Below, piece after piece: positions 11,011 to 23,321 of a DNA stretch of 64,000 nucleotides. Position 1 is the first letter of the stretch. Each line of letters opens with the position of its first letter. Source of the DNA: Mya arenaria (Eukaryota; Mollusca; Bivalvia; Myida; Myidae). The DNA lies in the NCBI RefSeq assembly GCF_026914265.1, contig NC_069138.1, forward strand, positions 34,960,598-35,024,597, given 5' to 3'. The notes under the pieces were generated by a model. The model searched no databases and had not been told where the DNA came from. It saw nothing but the letters and a program-made list of their open reading frames with translations. The translations under genes and the position numbers were made by a program.

Positions 11011-13560
11011 ATCGGTAAACATTGATTAGGCCGCAAACCACGACAGCGCGAGTTTGTCGCCAAGCGGAAGAGTGGACAATTAAGATGGAACTACATAAAG
11101 GGCGGCGGAGAGGTGAGGATAGTATGAGGCATACATCATTGTCGGAAGATTGTTACCTAGTATCAGTAACAGAAGAGATTTTTCCCGAAACATTCATCAA
11201 ATGTCCACGATCAATAGACCATTTTATACCGCGGCATTGACCTGTTTTCTGTTACAAAACACGGCATCCGTATCACCGAGTACAGACGTATCTTTCTTAG
11301 AAGGCAACAAATTAATCAATTCATTATAATGTACGCAATTCAGTGATTTCGAATTTAAATAGATTGCCGTGTCCGTACCTGGGATGCGACGATCCGAAGC
11401 TACTTCAAAGAAACATACGCCCGGCACATCGTCGTCAGGAATGGTGGGATCAAACCTACACGTGTACCATGATATAACCTGTTACAGGACCCAATCAGTG
11501 ACGGTTGGCTGAGCATTTACCTAAATAATGCATATAATTAAGTAGTAAGAGTGCAGAAATGAAAATGGATAAATGTTACATTAATCCATGTTCATGTCTG
11601 CACTCTTACTACTTAAATATATTAATTATTTAAGTAAATGCTCAGGCAACCGTCAATGGGATCCTCGAACAGGTTCACATCGAATCATTTACAAGAGCCA
11701 ACAATCCATTAAGCAGATTACAACTGCCAATTTTTCATTTATTTACGAAAACAACCTACCGTGTTATGTCGAAACCTTAAAATGCACGCTGATTCCGAGG
11801 CTAAAAGTAGAGCCATGAGGTTGAACCGATGTTCCTGGAACATGCGCATTTATTTGAAAATATGGAGTTATGGAGCACACATCGAATGCTCTAGCGATAT
11901 AAGGACGGACGATATAACAGACGGACAATACGGTAATTTTCCCGGCCTAGGAGTGCTTAAACCTTTCAATTTAACACAGTTCATATCTTTCCCGCCATAG
12001 GCGCTTCTTCTCTTCTAATGCTGGTGTTATACGGCACCAATTTATCGTCTTTAAATACGAAGAAATAGCGGTGGCTGACGAAAAAAAAAATCTTGGTTTA
12101 AAAAAATCGCCTGGGAAATGATCACTTATACAGCGGCGGGATCCCACGCTCAATAAGCGACAACGTTCTGTAATGAGAGGAGTCTTCGGTAGAGCAGACG
12201 GAGGTCACTTTGTCGAAGACGCTAAGGAGCTTGACCTGCAATATTCTGGTTAGCAAAACCTGTGTGTCACATCACTTGAGTATTTGTTGTCACTGTCTGT
12301 CTGTCAACATGTAAGCCTTACCTCGTCTTTACAGCAATGCATGTATGTCCGCCATATATGTTTGTCTGTTTGTCTTACGATCAAAGAAATCTTACTTCTC
12401 TGATAATTGTGTTCTCCAATAAGACATATATGTCTACTGTCTAGCATATCGTCTGGGTCAAGGGACACAACTGCAGAATAATGTTTCAAACTTAATTCTC
12501 GGTTGTCTTTCTTTGGTAGAAAATCAGTAATAAACTATTTTAAAACTTTTATTTCTTATAATAATAATTATTATTTCTTCCATCCTATGGAAACAGAAAG
12601 CAACGCAAAAACAGTTTAATAATTAACAAGCAGAAATTAAATGAACACAATATTGCTTGGGAACAAGATTATAAATATATATTATGATTTTAAAGTAATT
12701 GTTATAAAGCCCCAAACTCTGTACTACCTGGTACATGAAGCAGAAAACATAAAAACACACAATAAAAATCAAGTAGCCAATCAAGCCCAATAATTAACAT
12801 ATATATGGATATCACAATTATTATAAACAGTTTGGATAATACAAATCTGGTCGCGTACCTAAATCCGGCCACTTTTCGTTGTTTTTGTTCAATTTGATTA
12901 TTTATTTCTTAAACATTCTTCCAGTGAAATTGGCATGACAATCTTTGGATCCTCAAAAAAGAAGTAAGAACAAACTGAAAGATGTTCAAGCTGATCTAAA
13001 CATGTTTTGACACACTCTCTCTGTGTTAGTATTGCTTAAATATGAATGATTCCACAGTTCAGAAGCGCTCAACAAGGTGTGGGAGGGATTTAGGTGCTTC
13101 CCAGTTTAAAGAACTAAAGGCAGCATGTATGTTGCTGCTAAACCGATTATCAAAGCTGAACAATGTGCTAAACAATTAACAGATAACAGTTTAAACAATG
13201 TGCAGAACCATTAGCAGATAATATCAACAATAATTAACATGGGAACTTAAACAAAAATACACTAACAGTACAATTGTATTTTACTTGAAAAACAAGCATT
13301 CAGAAAGAAATCCACCATTCCTTTATAACACAATTTTACAGCTGCTATTTTAAAAGTTTGAATACTTATTACAGCCGCAGATTTTGTTCATAATTATAAT
13401 GAGGTATTCATTGTTTCCAAGGCAACTAATATTTTCTACAATTAATAACATTTATTAACACTGACACCCTACCATAAGGTATTTTTTTGGTTCCAGATAA
13501 ATGTTGCTAACATATATTTTGAACATAACTAAATATGTACGAATAAATTATGACTAGCTA
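11011..13560. other. Intergenic, no gene supported; one palindrome
   Basis: Several short open frames of 60-80 codons exist but have no recognisable domain and no consistent splice structure. The segment 11000-12250 has more CpG than its surroundings and may be promoter-linked. The palindrome at 11471-11681 is listed separately. Confidence 0.5.
11471..11681. repeat. Long imperfect palindrome (foldback)
   Basis: The left arm contains 'ggctgagcatttac' and 'aagtagtaagagtgcag'; the right arm contains 'ctgcactcttactactt' and 'gtaaatgctcaggc'. The arms are about 85-90 bp around a short AT-rich centre and extend outward to 'aacctgtta' and 'gaacaggtt'. It looks like a MITE with no coding content. 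Confidence 0.75.
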
Positions 13561-13563
13561 GGG

Positions 13564-13828
13564 CAGGGTCCAAATTCACCAACGTCTTGAGTCTAAGTTT
13601 CGACTCAGGCTCAGAAAAGTGAATTCTTATATGTTACAAAATATAAATAAAACTACTAAATTTGACTAAAGAAGTGTGCCTGATTTTGTAACAGATTATT
13701 TGTAACATATACAGCATTATTTTTTTTTTTCCATTTTTGCTCCTATCAAAGCGTTCTTACAACAAAATCTTTGCTTTCTGAGTCCGAGGCAACTGAGACT
13801 CCAGATGTGACAGAGAATACAGGCCCTG
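13564..13828. mobile_element. hAT-like MITE with CAGGG/CCCTG ends
   Basis: Inverted ends begin 'cagggtcc' on the left and finish 'ggccctg' on the right. The sub-terminal 'gagtctaagtttcgactcag' mirrors 'ctgagtccgaggcaactgag'. The CAGGG terminus is typical of hAT non-autonomous elements, but no clear 8-bp target duplication was found. A related foldback lies at 28992-29239. Confidence 0.6.
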
Positions 13829-15140
13829 ATTCATCATGTCTTAACAAATCACAATAAATGCTGTCATGGTGAATAATTAAGAATTAATACTACTCTACAG
13901 GATTAATGACTGTAATATAAGTAATATCAAATCCACATTGATTAACATGTCTCAGTTTCAGGAATGGTCATTTTTTACTTTTATATACTTATAACATGTA
14001 TCATGGATGGTTTATAAGTCTGTGCGTGTATGATACAAATATATCTTATTATTCTATACCTAATTTATACGTCTTAGCGTAGACTCTCATTTTCAACATG
14101 TGACAGTACAATATATTTCTGTATCGGGACGCAGGCACTTACAAAAAATCCTAAAAAAATTCTGCATTGTATAATTCATATGTTCCATGTTAAACCTACA
14201 ATAACGACCAAAACGTATGAAATGGTTCTTAATGAAAATCCGGATTGACAGACGCTCTAAAGTTAGAGTGACACAAACCCTCTTATAACAATGATGAATT
14301 CTCCTTTGTTTGCAAACAAAACGTCAAAATGTTGTAAAAAAACCTGATATCAATCCATTTATAAAATATATTCAAAATATTTGAAATAATGAAGGTATAG
14401 AATACATCAGTTTTTTAACATAGTTTTATACTATACAGGATATATTTGAACTTGTTCTCAGCTGAATTGTTTTCCCAGCTGACAAAGTCCAAATATATCT
14501 CCATATTGTATAGAACAATGTTAAATAACCTATGAATTTTCACCAACCCCAACTGATACTGCTAACTATGCAGTGATTAGGTTCAATGACTCATGATTTG
14601 ACTAATTAAATTAAGAAAACAAGTAGATAGTCTGAGATAGAAGTTTTTCACATTCATGTTGAGTGTACGAGATGGTTTTCTCGCTACTTAAGCAAAATGG
14701 CCATTCACAACATTAAACAAGCTGTCCAGCAACTTTTTGGCAAGAAATAAGGGCTAATTTTAGGGATAAACCAGAGAACCGCGAAACGGAGCATTATACG
14801 CTCGAAGAAGATTCGGCTTGAGGTCTTTAATAAACATTTAGGTTATGCTAGTATACTGCTTACTAGGTGTGAAGTGTTTACAACAAAGGCTTAAACTTCC
14901 AATATTGAAACTTTAATGATACTTAAGTTAGCAGTGCTAATAAAAAAAAACCTTTGTTCAACAGTATTTTTTTACAACATAGAATAATTGTAAAACAACA
15001 TACATACTGGTAAGTAGTGCAATGAAGGATGTACAAATATGGAATCAGATTTTATGAAATGAAATATTTTTATAAAAAAAATAGAATATCTGAAACTTCC
15101 TTAGAAAATCTGAGAATACAAGTTTAAAAGTAGCAGGACT
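13829..15140. other. AT-rich intergenic, nothing recognised
   Basis: No gene, RNA or clear repeat was recognised. The composition is uniform and AT-rich. Confidence 0.5.
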
Positions 15141-15818
15141 AGGAAAGTGGTCACAACACATCCTTTTAATGTAGCAATAATTTGTATAAAGTTATCTAAA
15201 ATTGCTTTATTGGTTACAAAGTTGTGGCTAGGACATGTTTTCTAAAAATTCCTTTAATAGTAGTAACACAAAGTTGTGGCCTGGACACGGAATTGCTAAT
15301 GGAATTGCTAACGCTCCCCAGTGAAATTAGCCTTTGAGGTACGGACCTGGAAAGCATGCTTGACAAATCCTTTTAATGTAGAGATGATTTGTATAAAGTT
15401 ATTTGAAAATTGCTTTAGTAGTAACCCAGTTATGGCCTGGACATGGAATTGCTAACGCCCCCCCCCCCATGGTGATTCTAGTGTTTGAGGTATGGACCTG
15501 GAAATTGCGCGCGACACATCCTTTCAATGTAATGATGCTTTGTATAAAGTGATTTGAAAATGACTTTATTAGTGACCAAGTTGTGGCCCGGACACGGATT
15601 TGCTAATGCACCCCCATGGTGATTCTAGTCTTTGAGGTATGGACCTGGAAATTGCGCGCGACACATCCTTTTAATGTAGTGATGATTTGTATAAAGTTAT
15701 TTGAAAATCGCTTTATTAGTTACCAAGTTATGGCCCGGACACGGAATTGCTAACGGACGGACAGACAGACAGACAGACGATGGAGGCCATAACATAATAC
15801 GACCCTTCGGGCGTATAA
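15141..15818. repeat. Bivalve-type tandem element, about 150-bp unit, four copies
   Basis: The motif 'cacatccttttaatgta' recurs at about 15155, 15361, 15512 and 15662, each followed by 'tgtataaagttatttgaaaa' and 'ggcccggacacggaattgct'. The array ends in a short (gaca)n tract and the tail 'acccttcgggcgtata'. This layout of tandem units plus (gaca)n plus a fixed tail matches the element at 19567-21028 in design but not in sequence. Confidence 0.8.
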
Positions 15819-16705
15819 AAAAGAGAAACTTTAGGGCTAATTTAGGGCTAAAATTAAACATTTAGGGGCTAAATATGGTGCTTGTAAACATCATAATGGA
15901 CGTACCTCTGCAAATTTAACAAGAAACAAACTCACATACTTTAAGTACAGGAATGACACCAGGGTTCCATTGTCTCAGCTGTTAATTGGCTGACATGGAT
16001 CCACTGGTCATCTGCCATTCACTGTATTGAATATACTCTGAATAAGAACTGTAAACTACATTAAAGACACATTAAACATAAAATAGTGAGTGTATTAGTT
16101 TGTATTTTCAAAACTGTTAAGGCAATTAGAGAAGAAAAATGAAAAAAGTAGGAATTGACATAAAAATAAGAGCTTTTTTAGGAATACCCTTTGAATTTTG
16201 AGTTTTATTAGCTAGCAAAACTAAAACAAATTTGGAATTTTTAGGAATTTTAGGGCCGCTGGACAGCCTGCATTAAAATTAATAAATCAGTTAAGTCTTT
16301 AGATTCAGGATATTATTTGTTGAATACATCGAACAGAAGAATAACCAAATTGTTCAAACACTATTTACATTTCTCAATGCAGAAATTTTGTAATTGTTCT
16401 TTTATATATAATATTGCATACATTTAAATGAATGACTTAACGTGAAAGCAAAGTTTTGTCCATAACATACATGGCAATAATGATGTTGTTTCCTTCATAT
16501 ACATGATATCATTAATTGTAATAATACAAGTAGGTTCTGTTTTTCTAAATATGACAGTACTAAATCAACAAATGAAATGAATGCTTTGTGAATTGGATGA
16601 TAAAAGGTCATTTGTGTTGACCTTTAATTTGCTGGGTCATCTATATATTATAGAGGATTTCTTTCGAAATCTTCTCAAAACATGATTTTTTTTCTCTCCT
16701 TCTGA
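15819..16705. other. AT-rich intergenic, nothing recognised
   Basis: No coding, RNA or repeat feature recognised. Confidence 0.5.
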
Positions 16706-17586
16706 TACCGTATTTTCTCGACTATAAGGCGATTCGCTTATAAGACGGCCCCCTAACTTTGCCCATGAAATCTGGTGCTTTTTGTTTCGACTCGCTTATA
16801 AGACGGGGTCAATTTTTAAGCAAATCTAAAATGCTAAAATTCTTCCTAATGTGTAAAAATGTTCAAGCTCAACGGACAATTATCGACTTTCGCGGTAACT
16901 GTTTTTGTTTTACTCAAAGAAAATGGCGTGTGAGCTCTCTATTTGGAGGTAGGTTAAAAATGAGTACATGGTTACGCGTTTAAGTTTGCAGGTCGTTACT
17001 TATCGGAATTTTAATAATTAATCAATAACAACATATGTTTGTTTTAGTTTATTTTTTTATTGAAGACACCAATGAAGTTCTTCGGCAAAATAAATGGCTT
17101 CAAAAACATAACTGCGAAAAGCCGAGGCATGAATAGGTGTTTGTTTAGCAATAATGCTTTAGGCAATAGTGTCCCTTGATTGGCGACGAACATAAAGGAT
17201 TCATATTCGCATTGTCATTTGTTTGCTTAATCAAATTGACAGTTAGGTACCTACATCATATTAAGATTCCAATTTATTGATTTGATATATCTGTCAAACT
17301 AATTATACTGACACGCGCCATGAGAAAAAATGCAGATATAACGGTACACTGTGTGACGTCAGAGCACGCGCGGTGAAGAGATTTCGTGTTGTTGTTTACT
17401 TAATTGCCCCATACTTGTATCAGCAGACGATATACTGGATAGACGAATACACTATGTAAACATTTACTGATTTTGACTTGAATCTTTTTTTAATATTTTA
17501 TCGACTCGCTTATAAGACGGGTCCCCTACTTTTGGGGTAAAAATCGGGACCCAATTTCCCCGTCTTATAGTCGAGAAAATACGGTA
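16706..17586. mobile_element. TA-flanked inverted-repeat DNA element, 0.88 kb
   Basis: The left end 'taccgtattttctcgactat' is the exact complement of the right end 'atagtcgagaaaatacggta'. The inner parts of both ends carry 'cgcttataagacgg'. TA dinucleotides at the outer edges fit a TA target duplication as in Tc1/mariner/pogo-type elements. The longest internal frame (16759-16983, 74 codons) overlaps the terminal repeat and does not resemble a transposase, so the element is non-autonomous. Confidence 0.85.
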
Positions 17587-19154
17587 TGCAATTTAAAGAT
17601 ATGATCAGAAAAAGTTTCAAAAACAGGCCCCATCTAATCAATGATTGTATCCTAGAATCATTTCTTCAAACGTTATTTTTGTGTAGTAATAATTTATAGG
17701 TGTATTTCTTAGTAAAAACTTGATTATTTTTGCAAGTGAAATTGCAAGAAAAACGTTTTGTTTTTAGTTGTGAATAAACAAAGAATTTAACTGAAAATCT
17801 TGACGTAGTGATATAATGTAGCATTAACAATGATGATATGGCCCCAAAGTAGTTGGTTTACTAATATTTGTTAAAGGTTTTCTGTTTAATGTTATTAGCT
17901 TGCTATTTATGGTATTGACTGGCTAGGTAATATATAAAAATATTAAGTTGAACTTAAATAGCAAACAAAGATATCTTATTTTTTATAGGTTTTCCTTTTA
18001 ATGTTATTGGCTTGCTATTTATGTTATTGGCTGGCTAGGTAATGTATAAAAATATTAAGTTGAACTTAAATAGCTATTAAACTTAAAGATATCTTTTTCC
18101 TACACAAAAAAACAACAAGGGAACGTTTCGATAAAGATCCATGTCGATTTTAGTCATAAATTGAAATTATTATCGTAGTGTCATAGATTCAATATTATGC
18201 TACATAATAATGTGATAACATATTTGCTGAAATAATAAATATACTTCCATGAAAAAAATATATAAAAAAATAATAATATTTTGCTGCTTGTTTATGTGAA
18301 TGTGTGAACTTGAACTTTAGCCAATATCATAAATGAACACAAAGTTAAGGAAATAAACAGAACAAATGTTGCCTATGTGACATTTAGTGTTTATACAGAT
18401 TTTAGATAATTGAAGTTATGACTAAAATCCTTCCTTGAAAGAGGCCTCAGGTCTTCTTTCATTTTCATATGAAAGGGTAATGAACTATTTAAGACTAAAT
18501 AAAGTTAATATGTCTCAACATGAAAGAAAGTACCTGTCACTCATCTTGCAATTAAAACAAGCAGGTTTGTCATCACGATGATAGCCGAATGTAAGACTGT
18601 CGTGTTAAATTGATTTATCATGTATATCTCACCTTTGTTAACAAGTCAAAGGGTCATTTATGTAAATATTATGCTTAAATAAACTGTATATCTATTACAA
18701 AATACATAAAAAAATTCAGATATAAAAACTTTCAAACGATTCGGTTCAATTTTTTACTGATTGATTTTCAACTTTTTCAACAGAAAAAAAATAATTACAG
18801 CAATTATGCCTGCGTCCCATCCAATCATTCATTGTTACAGTTATAAGATATTAGTTTTTTCAAACATAATTTTAGAGACAGAATTTGTTTATTTTTCATT
18901 AATTTCTTTGAGTTTAAATATTTCTTTGTATAAGAAAACAAACTATTGAGAGAATTTTTCATCTAAACACAAGAAAACAAAACAGAGAGCAAAATGCGTA
19001 GTTAATATATAACCATGGACCTAAAACTTAAACTAATAAAAAATCAAATTTGGGAGCCTGTATGAAACATAACAGATTGTAATTACAAAAACAACATGAT
19101 TTTAGACAAAGTCTGCTTAAAGTATTTTAATCTTAAAAAAAAAACCTATTTTAT
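17587..19154. other. AT-rich intergenic with one tandem duplication
   Basis: No gene recognised. About 85 bp starting near 17874 ('aggttttctgtttaatgtta') is repeated about 113 bp later near 17987 ('aggttttccttttaatgtta'), with 'aatattaagttgaact' in both. Confidence 0.6.
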
Positions 19155-19383
19155 GGACCGATTGTTCAGAACTTTGTTTAAGTTAACAATTATGTTAACA
19201 TCATCATCGTTAACTTTCAAATATTTAGTGTTCTGGAAGTAAAATGGAAACACTTTCAGACAACCTGTTCCAGGTGTACTAAAGTCTTGTGCTATTTAAA
19301 CCTTTGAGCATATCATCAAAATATATCACAAAGTTAACAAAGATGTCACTAATCACATTGTTAACTTCTGAACAATCGGCCTA
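19155..19383. mobile_element. MITE, CGATTGTTCAGAAC family (copy 2)
   Basis: Left 'gaccgattgttcagaact' and right 'acttctgaacaatcggcc' form a 16-bp inverted repeat. The sub-terminal 'aagttaacaa' occurs in both arms. Related to 5021-5285 and the nested copy near 62815-63640. Confidence 0.75.
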
Positions 19384-19566
19384 GTGTAGAGTACACAAAG
19401 GTTACACGCCTGATCTCAATACAGGAACATAATAATGCCATGTACTGAAATGCATATATGTATACAAAACAAATACAATATTATGCATAAATTTTAGCAA
19501 TCATATAAAAACTGCAATCTAAACAACTACAAAAACTGTAGGTACCGAGGGTACTGACCCTTGTAT

Positions 19567-21028
19567 TACAAAAATAAACAAGAGATGTTAGTGAAACATT
19601 TATGCCCCCTTGGGAGCCAAATTGTTAGTAGGATTTGGACACTTAAATAAAATATGGACAATCAGAAAACCTTTTTTCAGCTTACAGTCACACTGACCTT
19701 GACCTTTGACCCACTGACCTCAAAATCAATAGGGTTCATCTGCTGGTCATGACCAATAAGCCTACCTAGTATGAGGTCCCTGGGTCAAAGCGTTCTCAAG
19801 TTATTGATCGGAAACCGTTTTTCATGTTAAGGTCACACTGACCTTGACCTTTGACCCACTGACCTCAAAATCAATAGGGTTCATCTGCTGGTCATGACCA
19901 ATAAGCCTACCTAGTATGAGGTCCCTGGGTCAAAGCGTTCTCAAGTTATTGATCGGAAACCGTTTTTCATGTTAAGGTCACACTGACCTTGACCTTTGAC
20001 CCACTGACCTCAAAATCAATAGGGTTCATCTGCTGGTCATGACCAATACACCTACCAAGTATGAGGTTCCTGGGTCAAAGCGTTCTCAAGTTATTGATCG
20101 GAAACCGTTTTTCATGTAAAGGTCACACTGACCTTGACCTTTGACCCACTGACCTCAAAATCAATAGGGTTCATCTGCTGGTGATGACCAATACACATAC
20201 CAAGTATGAGGTCCCTCGGTCAAAGCGTTCTCAAGTTATTGATCGGAAACCATTTGGTATTCCGACCGACCGACAGACAGACAGACCGACCGACCGACCG
20301 ACATGTGCAAAACAATATACCCCACTTTTTTCAAAAGGGGGCATAAATATGGACAATCAGAAAACCTTTTTTCAGCTTACAGTCACACTGACCTTGACCT
20401 TTGACCCACTGACCTCAAAATCAATAGGGTTCATCTGCTGGTCATGACCAATAAGCCTACCTAGTATGAGGTCCCTGGGTCAAAGCGTTCTCAAGTTTTT
20501 GATCGGAAACCGTTTTTCATGTTAAGGTCACACTGACCTTGACCTTTGACCCACTGACCTCAAAATCAATAGGGTTCATCTGCTGGTCATGACCAATAAG
20601 CCTACCTAGTATGAGGTCCCTGGGTCAAAGCGTTCTCAAGTTATTGATCGGAAACCGTTTTTCATGTTAAGGTCACACTGACCTTGACCTTTGACCCACT
20701 GACCTCAAAATCAATAGGGTTCATCTGCTGGTCATGACCAATACACCTACCAAGTATGAGGTTCCTGGGTCAAAGCGTTCTCAAGTTATTGATCGGAAAC
20801 CGTTTTTCATGTAAAGGTCACACTGACCTTGACCTTTGACCCACTGACCTTAAAATCAATAGGGTTCATCTGCTGGTGATGACCAATACACATACCAAGT
20901 ATGAGGTCCCTCGGTCAAAGCGTTCTCAAGTTATTGATCGGAAACCATTTGGTATTCCGACCGACCGACAGACAGACCGACCGACATGTGCAAAACAATA
21001 TACCCCACTTTTTTCAAAAGGGGGCATA
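19567..21028. repeat. Tandem element with eight 145-bp units rich in nuclear-receptor half-sites
   Basis: Two successive blocks of four units each (about 19652-20345 and 20346-21028). Each unit carries TGACCTTGACCTTTGACCC followed by 'actgacctcaaaatcaatag' and 'tctgctggtcatgaccaata', and closes with 'aaagcgttctcaagttattg'. Each block ends with a (ccga)n/(caga)n tract and 'caaaagggggcataaa'. The left flank 'tttatgcccccttgggag' is the inverse of that tail, so the whole array has short terminal inverted repeats. Each unit holds a perfect DR1 (TGACCTTTGACCC) and an ERR/SF-1-type TGACCTTGA. Six of eight also hold the inverted repeat AGGTCACACTGACCT. Block 2 has a shorter (ccga)n tract but is otherwise nearly identical, so the doubling is recent. 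Confidence 0.9.
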
Positions 21029-22590
21029 AAAAATATAAACAAAAACTGTATCAAATCAGGAACTCCAACAAAACAAAATATCATCTATTTTTTTCTTGCA
21101 ATATCTGATAAAAAGTTAAAATACTGCTTTAATCTCATTTGTAACTAGCATTTCTCGCATGACAAATGGAAAAAAGCATTGTTATCATCTAAATCAAATG
21201 GGAAAATACAAATGAACTCCCTAATTAAAAAGAAATAAAAACATAGTGAAAAACTTCAAAACTACTCAGTGGCTTTCCACCCCCTCCAGCCAGCCCCCCC
21301 TTCCCCCCCACCCCCAAATGTTGGTTGCAGATTTCAATACCCCCTCCCCCAATACCAAAACTACCAAAAAAAGATATACCGAAAGATACAGAAAAAATTA
21401 ATGGTCAGATTAAAACAGAGTTATGTCTTAAAAAATAGGTGGTAAAAATATGTGTAGTTTTGGAAACATTTTCAAAACTAACAAAAAACGATGTTAAGCC
21501 TTACTTCATTTTGTGAATGTACTACAACTAGTCTTCATATAAAACCATCTAATGAATCAAAATCCTTCCTTTCATCTTTATTTGGTAAGCTCTGATTTAT
21601 CTTTACGATATATCATGTACAAAATAAATGAGATTGGTAGGGGTGTTATTATTGTGGGTAATGAAACAGCAATTTGATCAAACATGAAAAATATCAAGTG
21701 GTTTATTAACATCTAGTGAGAGTAGAGCATATCTATCATATCAATATTTCACTTAATTTCAATTTGTGCACTTCAATGAAATACTTACACAAAGTCACAA
21801 TATACAGTTGTACAGAATGTAGTCCATACATTGTGCACTACAGCATGCAAATATGAAAACAAGGTGAACAAAATCTGCCCAACATATTGACACCTTTATT
21901 AACATGCATTAAAGGAGACATTATAGCTGCCTTTTCCCTCTTCCATAATCATTAGTTATATGCTTTAAAATAAAAACACTAAAAATGTTGTTTTTTCTGA
22001 AGAATTTAGCACCAAATTCAACCCCATTTAAAATGCTATAAAAAACAACTTTTCTCCCAAATGTTAAAATAATCCCATTTTCTTTTTTATTCTTTTTTAT
22101 TTTATAAAAGTTTTCGACCCTCAAACTGTTTCATAAAGGAAGACTTGGTGTATTCTTATAAAAATAAACTTTGTTACACATTTATCTTTTCTGCCTATTT
22201 TTAATAACCATTCTTGTTCATTCCTTGACATCTTTGGATTTCCTAATTTTAGTCAAAATGTCATTTTCCCAATCAAAAATAATACTAAACAATAATACAC
22301 AAACAGGCTATGGCAAGCTACATAATAATTTATACTTAAACATACTGGCAATACAAAAATTTAGCTTTTAAGATAAATGTTAAACATTCACAACATACAC
22401 CATACACCATACAGCTACAATGCTGTTAGAACATCACTATAGCAAAATATCCATATATATTATATCAAACATCTTTAATAAAAAGGACTCTCTCAAGATT
22501 TTAAAGGGAAGACAATGCAAAAGATTTCACGTGAAATGTGAATGAACTGCTTGATAAAACATCCTCAGTAGCCAATTGTATCGATTGGTG
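21029..22590. other. AT-rich intergenic, nothing recognised
   Basis: No domain-bearing frame or RNA gene was found. There is a C-rich tract near 21280-21350. Confidence 0.5.
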
Positions 22591-22835
22591 AATATATTTA
22601 CCAAGTAATAACTACTAACCAAGCAAATCGTTTAAATAAGTCAACTTACCAATCAAATCGGTTTAATGGGTAAACTTACCAATCAAATCATTTTAATGAG
22701 ATAACTAACCAATCAAATTGTTTCAATGAGATAAGTAACCAATCAAAATGTTTTAATGAGTCAACTAACCAATCTAAACGCTAAAATAAGATAACTAACC
22801 AATCAATTTGTTTTAATGTATCAACTTATCAAAAT
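22591..22835. repeat. Minisatellite, about 33-bp unit
   Basis: About seven degenerate copies of 'aaccaatcaaatcgtttta' followed by 'atgagataact'. They lie downstream (3') of the minus-strand RNF26-like gene. Confidence 0.75.
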
Positions 22836-23058
22836 ATAACTTTTAAAAAGCTTATACAATTGGCTGCAGAAGTTGTAATTATGGCTCTGTAATGATACAA
22901 TAAATGCCCAATAAAACACTGTCAAAACTGCTTCAAGAGATTCTGATAGTTTCAACTGTGTTGCTTCAAACAACTGATGAGTACCATACAGTTGTGTGTG
23001 AACAGTACATGTGCTTTTATTTTATAAAACATTTTAACAATATATGAAAGATGATAGA

Positions 23059-23250
23059 GTAGATTTTTGTCTAACATAAAGGTCCCTTGCCCGTGACCTT
23101 TACCAAGCTATTTGGTTCCAACACTCAACGCACAGGCACATGTGTCTACAAGGAAGAATTAGCACCGATTTACTCTGGTCCTGAAAGAGCACACACAAAT
23201 GTTATTCCATCTTGGAATCAATGTATTTTTAAAGGTCGCCATATGAAATT
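23059..23250 (-). pseudogene. Decayed duplicate of the RNF26-like RING end
   Basis: This segment aligns base for base with the 3' coding end of the RNF26-like gene (23350-23540): shared blocks include 'aagctatttggttcc', 'acaggcacatgtgtc' and 'ttactctggtcctga'. Read on the minus strand it keeps residues such as [18 protein letters not shown] before the similarity decays, and there is no complete frame. It is a tandem partial duplication of the gene's last exon about 90 bp downstream of the stop codon. Confidence 0.8.
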
Positions 23251-23321
23251 TCCTACATTTCAACAGTAAGTAAATAAGGAACATCACAAAGATCACTGGT
23301 AACTTTTTCACATCACCACCT

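Noticed and set aside
20181-21148. Frames with PTDRQTDRPTDR
   Set aside because: Translation of the (ccga)n/(caga)n tracts in a tandem element.
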